DNA from: Rhizobiaceae bacterium
GTDB taxonomy: Bacteria; Pseudomonadota; Alphaproteobacteria; Rhizobiales; Rhizobiaceae
Direction of reading: 5' to 3'
NCBI GenBank assembly: GCA_016763155.1
Contig: JAESUH010000024.1
Span: forward strand, 1-56,925
DNA: 56,925 nt
The translations under genes were made by a program, and so were the position numbers. This document shows, one piece after another, positions 7,979 to 15,678 of this stretch. A model generated the notes under the pieces. It saw only the letters and a program-made list of their open reading frames with translations, did no database searches and was not told the DNA's origin. The stretch's first letter is position 1. Each line of letters begins with the position of its first letter.

Positions 7979-9454
7979 CTAATGTCCGCCACCGCCGCCG
8001 GAAGCAGCAACCGCCATTTCGCCACCTTCACCAGAGCCTGATGAACCTCCACCACCGTAAATTGCGGCGGTGAGTTCAGCATCGGCAATCCAGAATTCCC
8101 GTTTTGCCTGAACAGATTGAAGGATGGTGTTGATTTTTGCCCGCGTATCGGCGAGCAACTCGAATGTGTTGGTGATCATGCCGTTATAAGTGAGCAGAGA
8201 TTCTGCCTCTATCTTGCTTCGCAATGGCAAGACGCTGTTTCTATAATGACGCGCGATCTGATAAGTTGAGCGATAAGCAATATATGCTGATCGAGCCTCT
8301 GAGCGAATATTGATCGCCTTTTCCGCCAGCAGATTTGCCGCTTTCATATATGCAAGCTCTGCTTTGCGCATTCTGGCTTTACCAGTATCAAAAATTGGAA
8401 TGACGAACTCAAACTCCACCTGCGGCGTGGTAGTAGTCTCCTTACCGTCGTCACCAATTTCACGTTCTTTCTCAAAACCTGCGATGATCTCGAAATCTGT
8501 CACATAACGTGTGGCGTCTGTTAATCCGTAGGACTTGGCAACAGCTTCCAGTTCCAGTTTAGCTACTTGCAAATCCACTCGCTTATGAAGTGCAATCGAC
8601 TCGATCGCCTTTTTTCGCTGGAGTTTGCGAGGGTATTTCGGGAGTTTGTCCGGCACGAAATAATCAACATCGGTTCCCCACAGGCCCATTATCCTTGTGA
8701 GCTGCTCCTTTGCCAGTTTAGCGGCAAGGCGAGCCTTGGCTTTTTGACCGGTGAGTTCGGAATAGAAAGCATGTTCGCGAGCCTGACCGCCTTTGGCGAG
8801 AGCACCACTTTCACCCAATTTTTTGGCAAGTTCAGATGCTGCATCCGCTGCGATCTGCGCTTGATTGAGATAGTAAATATTCTCAAATGCCGAAACGGAT
8901 TGGATCCATGCCTTGCGGGTTTCAGCAGCAATGCTCAGCGTTGCAAGGGCTGCTTTCAGCTGTGCCTGCCTGAAACGGGTGTCAGCAATGGACATACGTC
9001 TATCTCTTGTAGCAAGCGCCAGAATATTTGTTGCAAGCATGCCTTCGATTGCCCGGAATACACCTAATTCAGGATGGGCAATACCGAGAATTCCGATTGA
9101 AATTTTTGGATTTTCCAGCATGGTCTGTTGCCAAGCCTCAGCTGCCGACATGCCGAGATCAGCATAGGATGCCTGCAAGCCCTTGTTATTTAGCAGTGCA
9201 ACTTGAACAGCTGTATTGACGCTGATTGTACGCTTGTGAACAAGGCCGTGAACACGTTTCGAAAGCGCCTCTGCTTCTTCTTGGTTCTGCACCCAGACAG
9301 TTTGCTTATTCGTTGCCTCGCGGGTTTTATAGGCGACCGTAGAGAACCCCGCATCAAGTGCTGTATATTCATCAAGGTCGCTGTTGGCCACACAACCAGA
9401 CAAGGCCAGTGCAGACACCGTCATGATCAATAGGTTTTTGGTTGGCCCCATCAT
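7979..9454 (-). CDS. TolC/CusC-like outer-membrane efflux lipoprotein
   Basis: The 491-residue protein has a lipoprotein signal (LIMTVSALALSGCVANSD, lipobox Cys near residue 21) and two long helical hairpin repeats rich in Ala/Leu/Lys/Glu, the pattern of the outer-membrane factor (OEP) family. The C terminus is an unusual Gly-rich tail (GGGGSSGSGEGGEM, ending SGGGGGH). AAGGAGA precedes the ATG. CusC-type channels normally dock to an RND pump and adaptor, but neither is encoded here, so it may share a pump encoded elsewhere or do a different job with the oxidase downstream. It overlaps the upstream lipoprotein gene by 4 bp. Confidence 0.87.
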   Translation of the reverse strand: MMGPTKNLLIMTVSALALSGCVANSDLDEYTALDAGFSTVAYKTREATNKQTVWVQNQEEAEALSKRVHGLVHKRTISVNTAVQVALLNNKGLQASYADLGMSAAEAWQQTMLENPKISIGILGIAHPELGVFRAIEGMLATNILALATRDRRMSIADTRFRQAQLKAALATLSIAAETRKAWIQSVSAFENIYYLNQAQIAADAASELAKKLGESGALAKGGQAREHAFYSELTGQKAKARLAAKLAKEQLTRIMGLWGTDVDYFVPDKLPKYPRKLQRKKAIESIALHKRVDLQVAKLELEAVAKSYGLTDATRYVTDFEIIAGFEKEREIGDDGKETTTTPQVEFEFVIPIFDTGKARMRKAELAYMKAANLLAEKAINIRSEARSAYIAYRSTYQIARHYRNSVLPLRSKIEAESLLTYNGMITNTFELLADTRAKINTILQSVQAKREFWIADAELTAAIYGGGGSSGSGEGGEMAVAASGGGGGH

Positions 9455-9681
9455 GAGTGCTCTCCTTTTGCCGGAGATTGCTCATCGTTGAGTTTGCGCC
9501 ATGGCCTTGGCTCGACTGGGTCGCGATGATTATAATTACCTATGATATTTGTTGGATGGGCGTGCCTGATCCCAACATGCGCATCTGCCGCATCGCGGTA
9601 TGCTAATACTTCCGGGGGAAATGAAGACGTACAACCACCCAGACCTGCGGACAAAAGCCCGACGAGTACTATTTTTTTCAT
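9451..9681 (-). CDS. Small lipoprotein of the copper operon
   Basis: From the ATG at 9681 this is a 76-residue protein with a clear lipoprotein signal (MKKIVLVGLLSAGLGGCTSS). The mature part is polar with several His residues (DAHVGIRHAHPTNIIGNYNHRD) that could bind metal. I do not recognise a named family. Its stop overlaps the start of the TolC-like gene by 4 bp, so it is translated within the copper operon and is probably attached to the outer membrane near that channel. The longer frame to 9705 adds only eight residues that do not improve the signal. Confidence 0.65.
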   Translation of the reverse strand: MKKIVLVGLLSAGLGGCTSSFPPEVLAYRDAADAHVGIRHAHPTNIIGNYNHRDPVEPRPWRKLNDEQSPAKGEHS

Positions 9682-9775
9682 TGATTTTGTTACCTGAAAA
9701 TACACTTCGAGTTCATCTGTGGCGAAAACTCATTCCAGCCTCAAATGTCAAAACCTCACGCGAGGCTAAATGTAT

Positions 9776-10177
9776 TCAGGTTTTTGGTGGGCGAAGGTGT
9801 GTATCCCACTCAGATGGCAGGAGCACCCTATGTGCAGGCAAAATGTATGATTTTGATGGGTTCATAATAACTTTGGACCGGGTATCAGCGACAATTGCGG
9901 CGCCGCAATTTAACGAGCAGCAATCACCTAATGACGTTCCATCATGTGCATGCGAACCACCTCCCGCTATCTCTTCACTATCGTGAACAGACACATGTTT
10001 GTGGTCGTCTTGGTGCATTTCCACAGAATGCGATATTTCTATTGTCTGTAGGTGAGCGTCAGACTGTGGAAAATTTGATGCGTTTGAATTTGAAACGGGT
10101 ATCAGCACCAGCGATAAAATCATCACCAGCGACACCTGAATTTTGGTCCAACTCATAAATTTTAGTCTAATCAACAT
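9776..10177 (-). CDS. Unknown exported His-rich protein, first gene of copper operon
   Basis: The 133-residue product begins with a signal or anchor segment (about residues 10-33, VSLVMILSLVLIPVSNSNAS). A His-rich region follows (EISHSVEMHQDDHKHVSVHD, later SHAHDG), then a Cys pair in GDCCSLNCGAAI, all plausible copper ligands. The layout resembles small DUF2946-type copper-region proteins, but I cannot assign a family with certainty. The start at 10177 has GGAA 5 bp upstream; the next ATG at 10156 has no ribosome-binding site. It is the first gene after the CueR-type promoter about 110 bp upstream and is separated from the small lipoprotein gene by about 95 bp. Confidence 0.6.
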   Translation of the reverse strand: MLIRLKFMSWTKIQVSLVMILSLVLIPVSNSNASNFPQSDAHLQTIEISHSVEMHQDDHKHVSVHDSEEIAGGGSHAHDGTSLGDCCSLNCGAAIVADTRSKVIMNPSKSYILPAHRVLLPSEWDTHLRPPKT

Positions 10178-10636
10178 AATTTCCGGTAGTTACATTTCAA
10201 ATAAAATTCGTCAACTAACAAAACTGTAATCTGCTGCAAGTTTCTGTGAATAGGTGGTTTTCAACTCTAACTCCACACTATAGAAACGTAAAGTAGAGTT
10301 TCCACCTAGGGGAAGGTCAAGAGGGCGGGCCAATAAAATGGCCTTGTCAGAGAAATTCGACGTATCGTGACTCCATCCATAAACTTGCCGGATGCCAAAG
10401 AAAAACTCTCTCAAATATTGTAAAACAAGCCATAAGATCATACGCTTAGCGATGATTGTGTGCATTCATTTTACCCTGTCACTTCGTAATGTTGAGGGTT
10501 TATTGCACTAACGTAATATCTATATCAGTCATGAAACAATTCAGTATTGGGGAATCGTTTGGCCCTTTGTTTGCCGCTGATATTCGTAAAAACGGATTAT
10601 CAAAATTGCGAAAAGTCCATTTGGCGGGTCTTTGTT
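10178..10636. other. Intergenic region upstream of copper operon
   Basis: Apart from the CueR-type promoter there is no supported gene. A minus-strand frame at 10211-10465 runs straight through the promoter and shows no family features. A plus-strand frame at 10456-10653 overlaps the convergent anti-sigma gene end and is also rejected. The region probably holds the copper operon 5' leader (about 110 bases) and the 3' end of the sigma/anti-sigma transcript. Confidence 0.5.
10290..10320 (-). promoter_or_regulatory. CueR/MerR-type copper promoter with 19-bp spacer
   Basis: On the minus strand a -35 TTGACC (10315-10320) and a -10 TACTTT (10290-10295) are separated by exactly 19 bp. The spacer begins TTCCCC and contains GGTGGAAAC, so the start reads ACCTTCCCC...GGTGGAAA, close to the known CueR box of copA promoters (ACCTTCC-N7-GGAAGGT). 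MerR-family activators act on such over-long spacers. It points into the copper operon starting at 10177. No MerR-family gene lies in the window. Confidence 0.8.
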
Positions 10637-11431
10637 CTAAAATCGCATGTTGAGTTTGGTAGCCATGGATTTTAACTTCAATTTTGGCACATCACCGATA
10701 ATCATGAAGCTTCGGCCATTTTTCGTCCAGTGGACAATTTTCAGGTTTTTACGTTGTTCCGGGCTTATTTCAAATTCTCCTTGGGATTCATTCAGAATAC
10801 AAAATGCAACAGGCTTACTGTTCTCGTACAGGTAAGCGAGTTGCACCAATTTTTTGCCCTTATAATTTAAAACCTGGCCGCGTTTGAATTCAAGTTCGTT
10901 AAGCAATAATTTCTCAATAGTAATTTCAAGGTCGATGTCTTTCGACAATGCCGCAAGATTTTCCTTTTGCTCATTTACAGGGAGATTTACACGATTCAAG
11001 GTGTTGGAAGTGTAGAGAGCCTGATATTCTGCTACCGCCTGTCGCCACTCTTCGTTACTGGCTGTCTGTTGTTGAACTTGCGAATTGGTGTGCGAGAACC
11101 CTGTTTCCCCAAGCACCAACCCAAGACTTACCCCCAACCCAAGAGCCAACACTACCGAGGCTGCAATCAGGCCTTTTCGACCATTTGGAATGTATGATGT
11201 GTTGCTTTGTGTCTGAGGGGTTTCAAGTTTTTCTGCAGGAGCAAATTGTTTGAGAGCATCATAGCTTTTTACAAATGCTGATGTGTCAATTTCAAGTGCA
11301 TGCAAACGATCGGCAAGTGTCATATCAGCGGCAAGCGCGGTTTCCACACGGGCTCGTTCTGTTTCACTCAGCTCTTGGTCCAGAAAAGCAGTCAGTATTT
11401 CATCACTAATGTTTTCGTTCATTTCAGTCAC
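10637..11431 (-). CDS. Membrane-bound anti-sigma factor
   Basis: The 264-residue protein has an N-terminal cytoplasmic anti-sigma domain (NISDEILTAFLDQELSETER, the usual 'L.AylDgEL...E...vE..la' pattern), one transmembrane segment at about residues 88-110 (GLIAASVVLALGLGVSLGLVL) and a periplasmic C-terminal domain of ~150 residues. No HxxxCxxC zinc motif is visible, so it is not a ZAS type. It lies 43 bp after the ECF sigma gene and is inferred to hold that sigma factor at the membrane until an envelope signal arrives. A GTG start at 11431 is chosen because AAAAGG lies 6 bp upstream; the ATG at 11422 is three codons later. Confidence 0.8.
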   Translation of the reverse strand: MTEMNENISDEILTAFLDQELSETERARVETALAADMTLADRLHALEIDTSAFVKSYDALKQFAPAEKLETPQTQSNTSYIPNGRKGLIAASVVLALGLGVSLGLVLGETGFSHTNSQVQQQTASNEEWRQAVAEYQALYTSNTLNRVNLPVNEQKENLAALSKDIDLEITIEKLLLNELEFKRGQVLNYKGKKLVQLAYLYENSKPVAFCILNESQGEFEISPEQRKNLKIVHWTKNGRSFMIIGDVPKLKLKSMATKLNMRF

Positions 11432-11474
11432 ATTAAGCCTTTTATATCACCTCATATTTTGCGGTTTTCAAATC

Positions 11475-11999
11475 TCAGTTGTGTTTCTTGGATTGTATGG
11501 CTTCAGTTTTAACTTCATTAAGGCGCGCCAGTTTTTGTCGTGCAGACGCCAGCCGGCTCATAATAGTGCCGATAGGAACATCAAGTATTTTGGCGGCTTC
11601 CCTGTATCGCATACCCTCAAGATAGACCAGCAACACAGCTTCACGTTGCGCATCAGGAAGTGCCATTACTTCAGTTAACACTTTAGTGGCCATAATATTC
11701 GTTTCGATGGCAGAAATCCCATCAAAAACCAATTCTTTCTCCGCTTCCACGAACCCCCGTCCTTGCCGGATTTTTGCCGCACGTAATTCATTGCGCCAAA
11801 TATTGATCATAATTGAAAACAACCAACGGTCCAAGCGGGTGTTGGGTTCGTAAAGGTGGCTCTTCTCCAGCGCGCGCAAACAAGTGGACTGGACAAGGTC
11901 ATCTGCAGTATCGCGATTGCGAGATAGCACAAGGGCAAACCGCCAAAGGCTGCTTAGGTGCTGTTGAACTTGCGTTCCAAGTGCCGTCGAATTTGCCAT
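11475..11999 (-). CDS. ECF-family RNA polymerase sigma factor
   Basis: From the ATG at 11999 the protein is about 174 residues, the usual ECF size. Region 2 is seen in LWRFALVLSRNRDTADDLVQSTCLRAL and LDRWLFSIMINIWRNELR. Region 4 is seen in LPDAQREAVLLVYLEGMRYREAAKILDVPIGTIMSRLASARQKL. It should direct RNA polymerase to a small envelope-stress or metal-stress regulon and is controlled by the downstream anti-sigma factor. The longer frame to 12059 depends on a TTG start and adds a hydrophobic stretch not found in the family. The divergent DUF4399 gene 80 bp away is a good candidate target. Confidence 0.88.
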   Translation of the reverse strand: MANSTALGTQVQQHLSSLWRFALVLSRNRDTADDLVQSTCLRALEKSHLYEPNTRLDRWLFSIMINIWRNELRAAKIRQGRGFVEAEKELVFDGISAIETNIMATKVLTEVMALPDAQREAVLLVYLEGMRYREAAKILDVPIGTIMSRLASARQKLARLNEVKTEAIQSKKHN

Positions 12000-12079
12000 T
12001 ATCAAATGATGAATGAATAAAAATACCCTGCCAAGTGTTATTATATCTGTAAGCAACAAAACTTAGTGAGAAATCAAAT

Positions 12080-12511
12080 ATGAAAAATTTATTTATCCCA
12101 ATACTTTTAGCTGCAAGCACTTTTGTTTCAGGAGCTTCTTTTGCTGGAGAAACCCCAAGCCCTGATGGAGCAAAAGTCTATTTCATAAATTTGAAAGACG
12201 GTATGGAAGTTACAAATCCGGTCAATATCAAGTTTGGCCTTTCCGGCATGGGCGTTTCGCCTGCAGGTGTGGAATCTTTGGAAAATACTGGTCATCATCA
12301 TCTCATCATCGACGAGCAAATTGAGGGTGAAGAACTGGATTATGGTATTCCCGATGACGAGAAACATATTCATTTTGGCAAAGGCCAGACTGAAGCAACT
12401 CTCGACCTGCCAAAAGGCACCCACATCTTACAATTGGTTCTTGGCGACTGGTCACATGTTCCGCATGACAAACCCGTTATGTCTAAGCGTATCAAAATCA
12501 CTGTGAAATAA
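12080..12511 (+). CDS. Exported DUF4399-family protein
   Basis: The 143-residue protein has a signal peptide (MKNLFIPILLAASTFVSGASFAGE) and one DUF4399 domain: VYFINLKDGMEVTNPVNIKFGLSGMGV, then NTGHHHLIID, KHIHFGKGQTEATLDLPKGTH and LVLGDWSHVPHDKPVMS. The repeated His residues suggest a metal site in a small beta-sandwich, but no biochemical role is established for the family that I know of. It is transcribed away from the ECF sigma factor across an 80-bp gap and ends at a strong hairpin. Periplasmic location is predicted. Confidence 0.82.
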   Translation: MKNLFIPILLAASTFVSGASFAGETPSPDGAKVYFINLKDGMEVTNPVNIKFGLSGMGVSPAGVESLENTGHHHLIIDEQIEGEELDYGIPDDEKHIHFGKGQTEATLDLPKGTHILQLVLGDWSHVPHDKPVMSKRIKITVK

Positions 12512-12523
12512 TCACAATGTGAC

Positions 12524-12557
12524 TCCCAGCCATGGGCCTATTGCTCCATGGCTGGGA
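12524..12557 (+). terminator. Strong hairpin after the DUF4399 gene
   Basis: TCCCAGCCATGG and CCATGGCTGGGA form a perfect 12-bp stem with a 10-base loop, starting 13 bp after the stop codon. No T-run follows on the plus strand, so it may act as a transcript-end stabiliser or pause rather than a classical terminator. Confidence 0.55.
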
Positions 12558-12691
12558 ACGAATGATGAGATCAATGTAGCTGAACTTTTTTATGACAAAG
12601 CCGACGAGAGAATATTATACCGCTAATCTCGGTGTCATTATTGACCTATTTCGTTTTTGGATAATTACCATCCTCCGGCAACAATAGGAAA

Positions 12692-13990
12692 TTAACGTTC
12701 GTGCATCGCGTTGCTGGCTGATCTTAAAAACGGCGAAAGAATATAGTCCATCACTGATCTGCTGCCGGTTTGAATATTGCTTTGAATTCGCATGCCTGGA
12801 AACAGATAATAACGCTGTTCGCCGCGCTTGAAATAGGCCTGTTCGGTTTCAATTCTGACTTTGTAAAAAGCTATCCCGTCTTTGTTAATCACGGTGTCTG
12901 CCCCAACATAAATTACTTTTCCAATCAGCTTATCAAACATCTGAGCATCCGGGGATGCCATCTGCAATTGGGCGGTGTTGCCGATGCGCACATAGCCGAT
13001 GTCGCTGATTGCCAGTCTTGCTTCCACCACGAGGGCATCGTCGGAAGGAACGATTTCAAGAACTGTGCTGGCGGGTTTAACAACGCCGCCTTCGGTCGCA
13101 ACATAGATCGCCTTGATGATACCATCTACAGGCGCGCGCAATACGGTTCGTGATAGAGAATCCTGAAACCTGATTAGCCGCTCAGACAATTCCATCAAAT
13201 TTCTCGATATCTCGTCTTTCTTCGTGCGCGCCTCCTCAATGAATTTGGTCTTAATACTCACCAGTTTAGCTTCGGCCTCCTCAATTGCAGCCTCTGCGCG
13301 CATGCGTGTCGCGATAAGGATTGCAATATCTCCCTCGATTTCCGTCGCCTCTCGCAACAATTCCAGATGTTTCATACGGTTGGTTAAATCATCGGCTAAT
13401 AATGTGGTGCTGATTTCAACTTGCTCCTTCACAAACACCAACACAGTCTGGTTTTTCTTGATCCGTGCTTTAACCTCAATGTGATTTTGTATTCGTTGAG
13501 AAACAAGCTTGTTGTGAACAGTTATGTCTGCCTCCAACTGGTCTTTTCTCACTTGAAACAGGACAAGAGATTTTTCCGCCAGATCAGGGTGTTTGTTCAT
13601 CCAGTTTTGATCAAATTCTAGGGTCTGCTTCAAGGCGCCTTCGGCATCAAGTCGAACGACATCGGTGTTTAATGCCATAATCCTCAAGGATAATTCATCC
13701 ACTTCCGCTTGGCTGCGCGTCGGTTCAAGCACCACAAGCGGTTGATTTTGTTTTACAGACTGTCCCTCAACAACCTTAATTTCACTGACAATTCCGCCTT
13801 CAAGGTGTTGTATATGCTTCACACGTGAGGCTGGTACAACTTCGCCCATCGCGACACTAAAAATATCGAGTTTTCCAATATTTGCCCAAACAACAAATGC
13901 GATGAAGCAAATGACACCAAGGCAAACCAAGGCAAGTGTGACACGGTCTTTTGGCATTTCCCCGTAGGTTTTTTGCACCGGCTCTGTCAT
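12692..13990 (-). CDS. Type I secretion membrane-fusion protein (HlyD family)
   Basis: The 432-residue adaptor has one N-terminal membrane anchor (about residues 17-37, VTLALVCLGVICFIAFVVWA) and a split lipoyl half-motif (HLEGGIVSEIKVVEGQSVKQNQPLVVLEP). A long periplasmic coiled coil spans about residues 85-280, and the second lipoyl half and beta-barrel domain start at SLSRTVLRAPVDGIIKAI. It ends with the family-typical FPGMRIQSNIQTGSRSVMDYILSP. It should link the inner-membrane ABC protein to the outer-membrane TolC channel. It overlaps the ABC gene by 4 bp in the tolC-ABC-hlyD operon next to the giant adhesin, its probable cargo. Confidence 0.92.
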   Translation of the reverse strand: MTEPVQKTYGEMPKDRVTLALVCLGVICFIAFVVWANIGKLDIFSVAMGEVVPASRVKHIQHLEGGIVSEIKVVEGQSVKQNQPLVVLEPTRSQAEVDELSLRIMALNTDVVRLDAEGALKQTLEFDQNWMNKHPDLAEKSLVLFQVRKDQLEADITVHNKLVSQRIQNHIEVKARIKKNQTVLVFVKEQVEISTTLLADDLTNRMKHLELLREATEIEGDIAILIATRMRAEAAIEEAEAKLVSIKTKFIEEARTKKDEISRNLMELSERLIRFQDSLSRTVLRAPVDGIIKAIYVATEGGVVKPASTVLEIVPSDDALVVEARLAISDIGYVRIGNTAQLQMASPDAQMFDKLIGKVIYVGADTVINKDGIAFYKVRIETEQAYFKRGEQRYYLFPGMRIQSNIQTGSRSVMDYILSPFLRSASNAMHER

Positions 13991-15666
13991 TGTTTAACCG
14001 CCGATAATGATGGCGCCCCAGCCACATGAGCGACCGCTGGGACGGGTTTTCGATCCAGATCCAAAACTATATCTGCCCTGCTGACAATGTTCCTGTCATC
14101 GGAGGCAACAATAACGGTACGCCCTTGTTTGGATAACCAATCCAGAGCCGCATGAACCCGCGCTCGGCCGTCGGTATCAAGCCCTTCTGTCGGGGCATCA
14201 AAGAAAACAATTGGTGCATCGTTTACCATCGCCCGTGCAAGGGCCAATCGCTTGCGTATTCCAAGCGCCAGATTTGTGCCGCCCGCGGTTAACTGCATAT
14301 CGATACCAAGAGCATTTTCCTGAATATATTGTTTGAGGCCAGAGTTCTCGAGAATGGCTGTTAGCTGTTTTTCACTCACAGATGGATTGGCATTTTGTAG
14401 GTTGGAACGGATGGATGCATCAAAAAAATAAGGTTCTTGCGGCATGTATGAAGAATGCTCTCTCCACCATTGCGCAGACAGCTGGCGCACATTGACACCA
14501 TCAGCCAATATCTGGCCACGACCTGGCACAAGGAGCCCAAGAATTAATCGTATCAGGGTCGTTTTACCAGCACCATTAGCTCCCTTGATAAGCAGGAACC
14601 CACCAGCAGGAATGCTCAGATTGAGACTTTCAAATAGAGGGGCAGGTGAGTTGTCGTGGGTGAACGAAATATCACGCAGTTCTAGCTGCCCGCTATAGGC
14701 GTTGGCAGGTGAGTTCAGCCCTTCCTCGGTATTTAGTGTTGCCATCGCTCGCAGTTCTGCCAACGCCACACCGGCTCGTCCAAATAGCGGGCTTAGCTGC
14801 GATAGCCTTGAAACAGGGGCAAGCGCCCGGGCTGCAAGAATGTTTGCCCCGATCAATGCGCCAACATCCAGTTCACCTGCAACCACAAAAGTTGCACCAA
14901 CAGCAATGATCACCACGCCGAGTAGAATTTGAATAGAGGCAATCGAAATCTCTATGGCTCCATTGCTTTGGACAATTTTTGAGCGTGCTGTGTTCATTTT
15001 TATTGTGGCATCTGTCCATGTTTTAATCAGCCATCCGTTTAGATCGAAAATCCGAGCCGTATCGGGCGAGCGAATGACATCACCAAATAACATGGCGCTT
15101 CTGGCGGTTGCCTCTTGAAGCGTTTGGGCTTGTCGCTTTTGGATCATCTGACCAACGAACCGAAAAAGTAGCACTAGAACCACGAACATCGTGGCGATGA
15201 CACCCAGAACAGTGTTGAGCATGAATAATGCTGCGATAAAAAGCAGTGCAAATGGAACATCAAGCACCGTACAAATATTCGAGGCATTGAACGCGGAACT
15301 TACTGTTTCCAAATCTCTCAATAATTGTGGTCGGCTTTGCGCCGTTTGATTGTTCAACGCCTCAGGGCGACAAGTTATGAGCGTCCCAAAAGCACCAATT
15401 GCTAACTCTGCTTCCGCAGACGCATTGGAATTACGCACCATTCTCAATCGTAATTGACGAAAGGAAAATTCCATTATCACGGCAATGATAACGCCACCGA
15501 CAAGCGTGAAGAGAGTTGCATCGACACCGTAAGTGACATAGCGCCCAAGCACCAACATCACAAAAACAGATGATGCAAGCGCCAAAATATTGGCAATGAA
15601 TGATATCAGTACGAGCCCAAGCGTTCTTCCTGGGTTTTTGCTAAGACGGTTGAATATTTCTTTCAT
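13987..15666 (-). CDS. Type I secretion ABC transporter with degenerate ATPase motifs
   Basis: This 559-residue inner-membrane ABC half-transporter has a six-helix permease domain (about residues 1-300) and a nucleotide-binding domain (about 330-540). No C39 or CLD domain precedes the permease. Walker A (GANGAGKTT) and the Q-loop (YMPQEPYFF) are intact. The signature motif reads LALGIRKR instead of LSGGQ-R, Walker B ends FFDAPTEGLD with Ala where the catalytic Glu is expected, and the H-loop reads VIVASDDRN without His. Its best cargo candidate is the divergent adhesin. The degenerate motifs suggest slow or altered ATP hydrolysis, an unusual subfamily, or a need for a second ABC partner; the neighbouring export genes look intact. 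Confidence 0.87.
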   Translation of the reverse strand: MKEIFNRLSKNPGRTLGLVLISFIANILALASSVFVMLVLGRYVTYGVDATLFTLVGGVIIAVIMEFSFRQLRLRMVRNSNASAEAELAIGAFGTLITCRPEALNNQTAQSRPQLLRDLETVSSAFNASNICTVLDVPFALLFIAALFMLNTVLGVIATMFVVLVLLFRFVGQMIQKRQAQTLQEATARSAMLFGDVIRSPDTARIFDLNGWLIKTWTDATIKMNTARSKIVQSNGAIEISIASIQILLGVVIIAVGATFVVAGELDVGALIGANILAARALAPVSRLSQLSPLFGRAGVALAELRAMATLNTEEGLNSPANAYSGQLELRDISFTHDNSPAPLFESLNLSIPAGGFLLIKGANGAGKTTLIRLILGLLVPGRGQILADGVNVRQLSAQWWREHSSYMPQEPYFFDASIRSNLQNANPSVSEKQLTAILENSGLKQYIQENALGIDMQLTAGGTNLALGIRKRLALARAMVNDAPIVFFDAPTEGLDTDGRARVHAALDWLSKQGRTVIVASDDRNIVSRADIVLDLDRKPVPAVAHVAGAPSLSAVKQ

Positions 15667-15678
15667 TTTCAGCTACCG

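Noticed and set aside
8567-9067. 166-codon open frame on the plus strand
   Set aside because: It lies antisense inside the TolC-like gene with no start signal or family pattern.
10211-10465. 84-codon open frame on the minus strand
   Set aside because: It overlaps the CueR-type promoter completely and its product shows no signal peptide or known motif.
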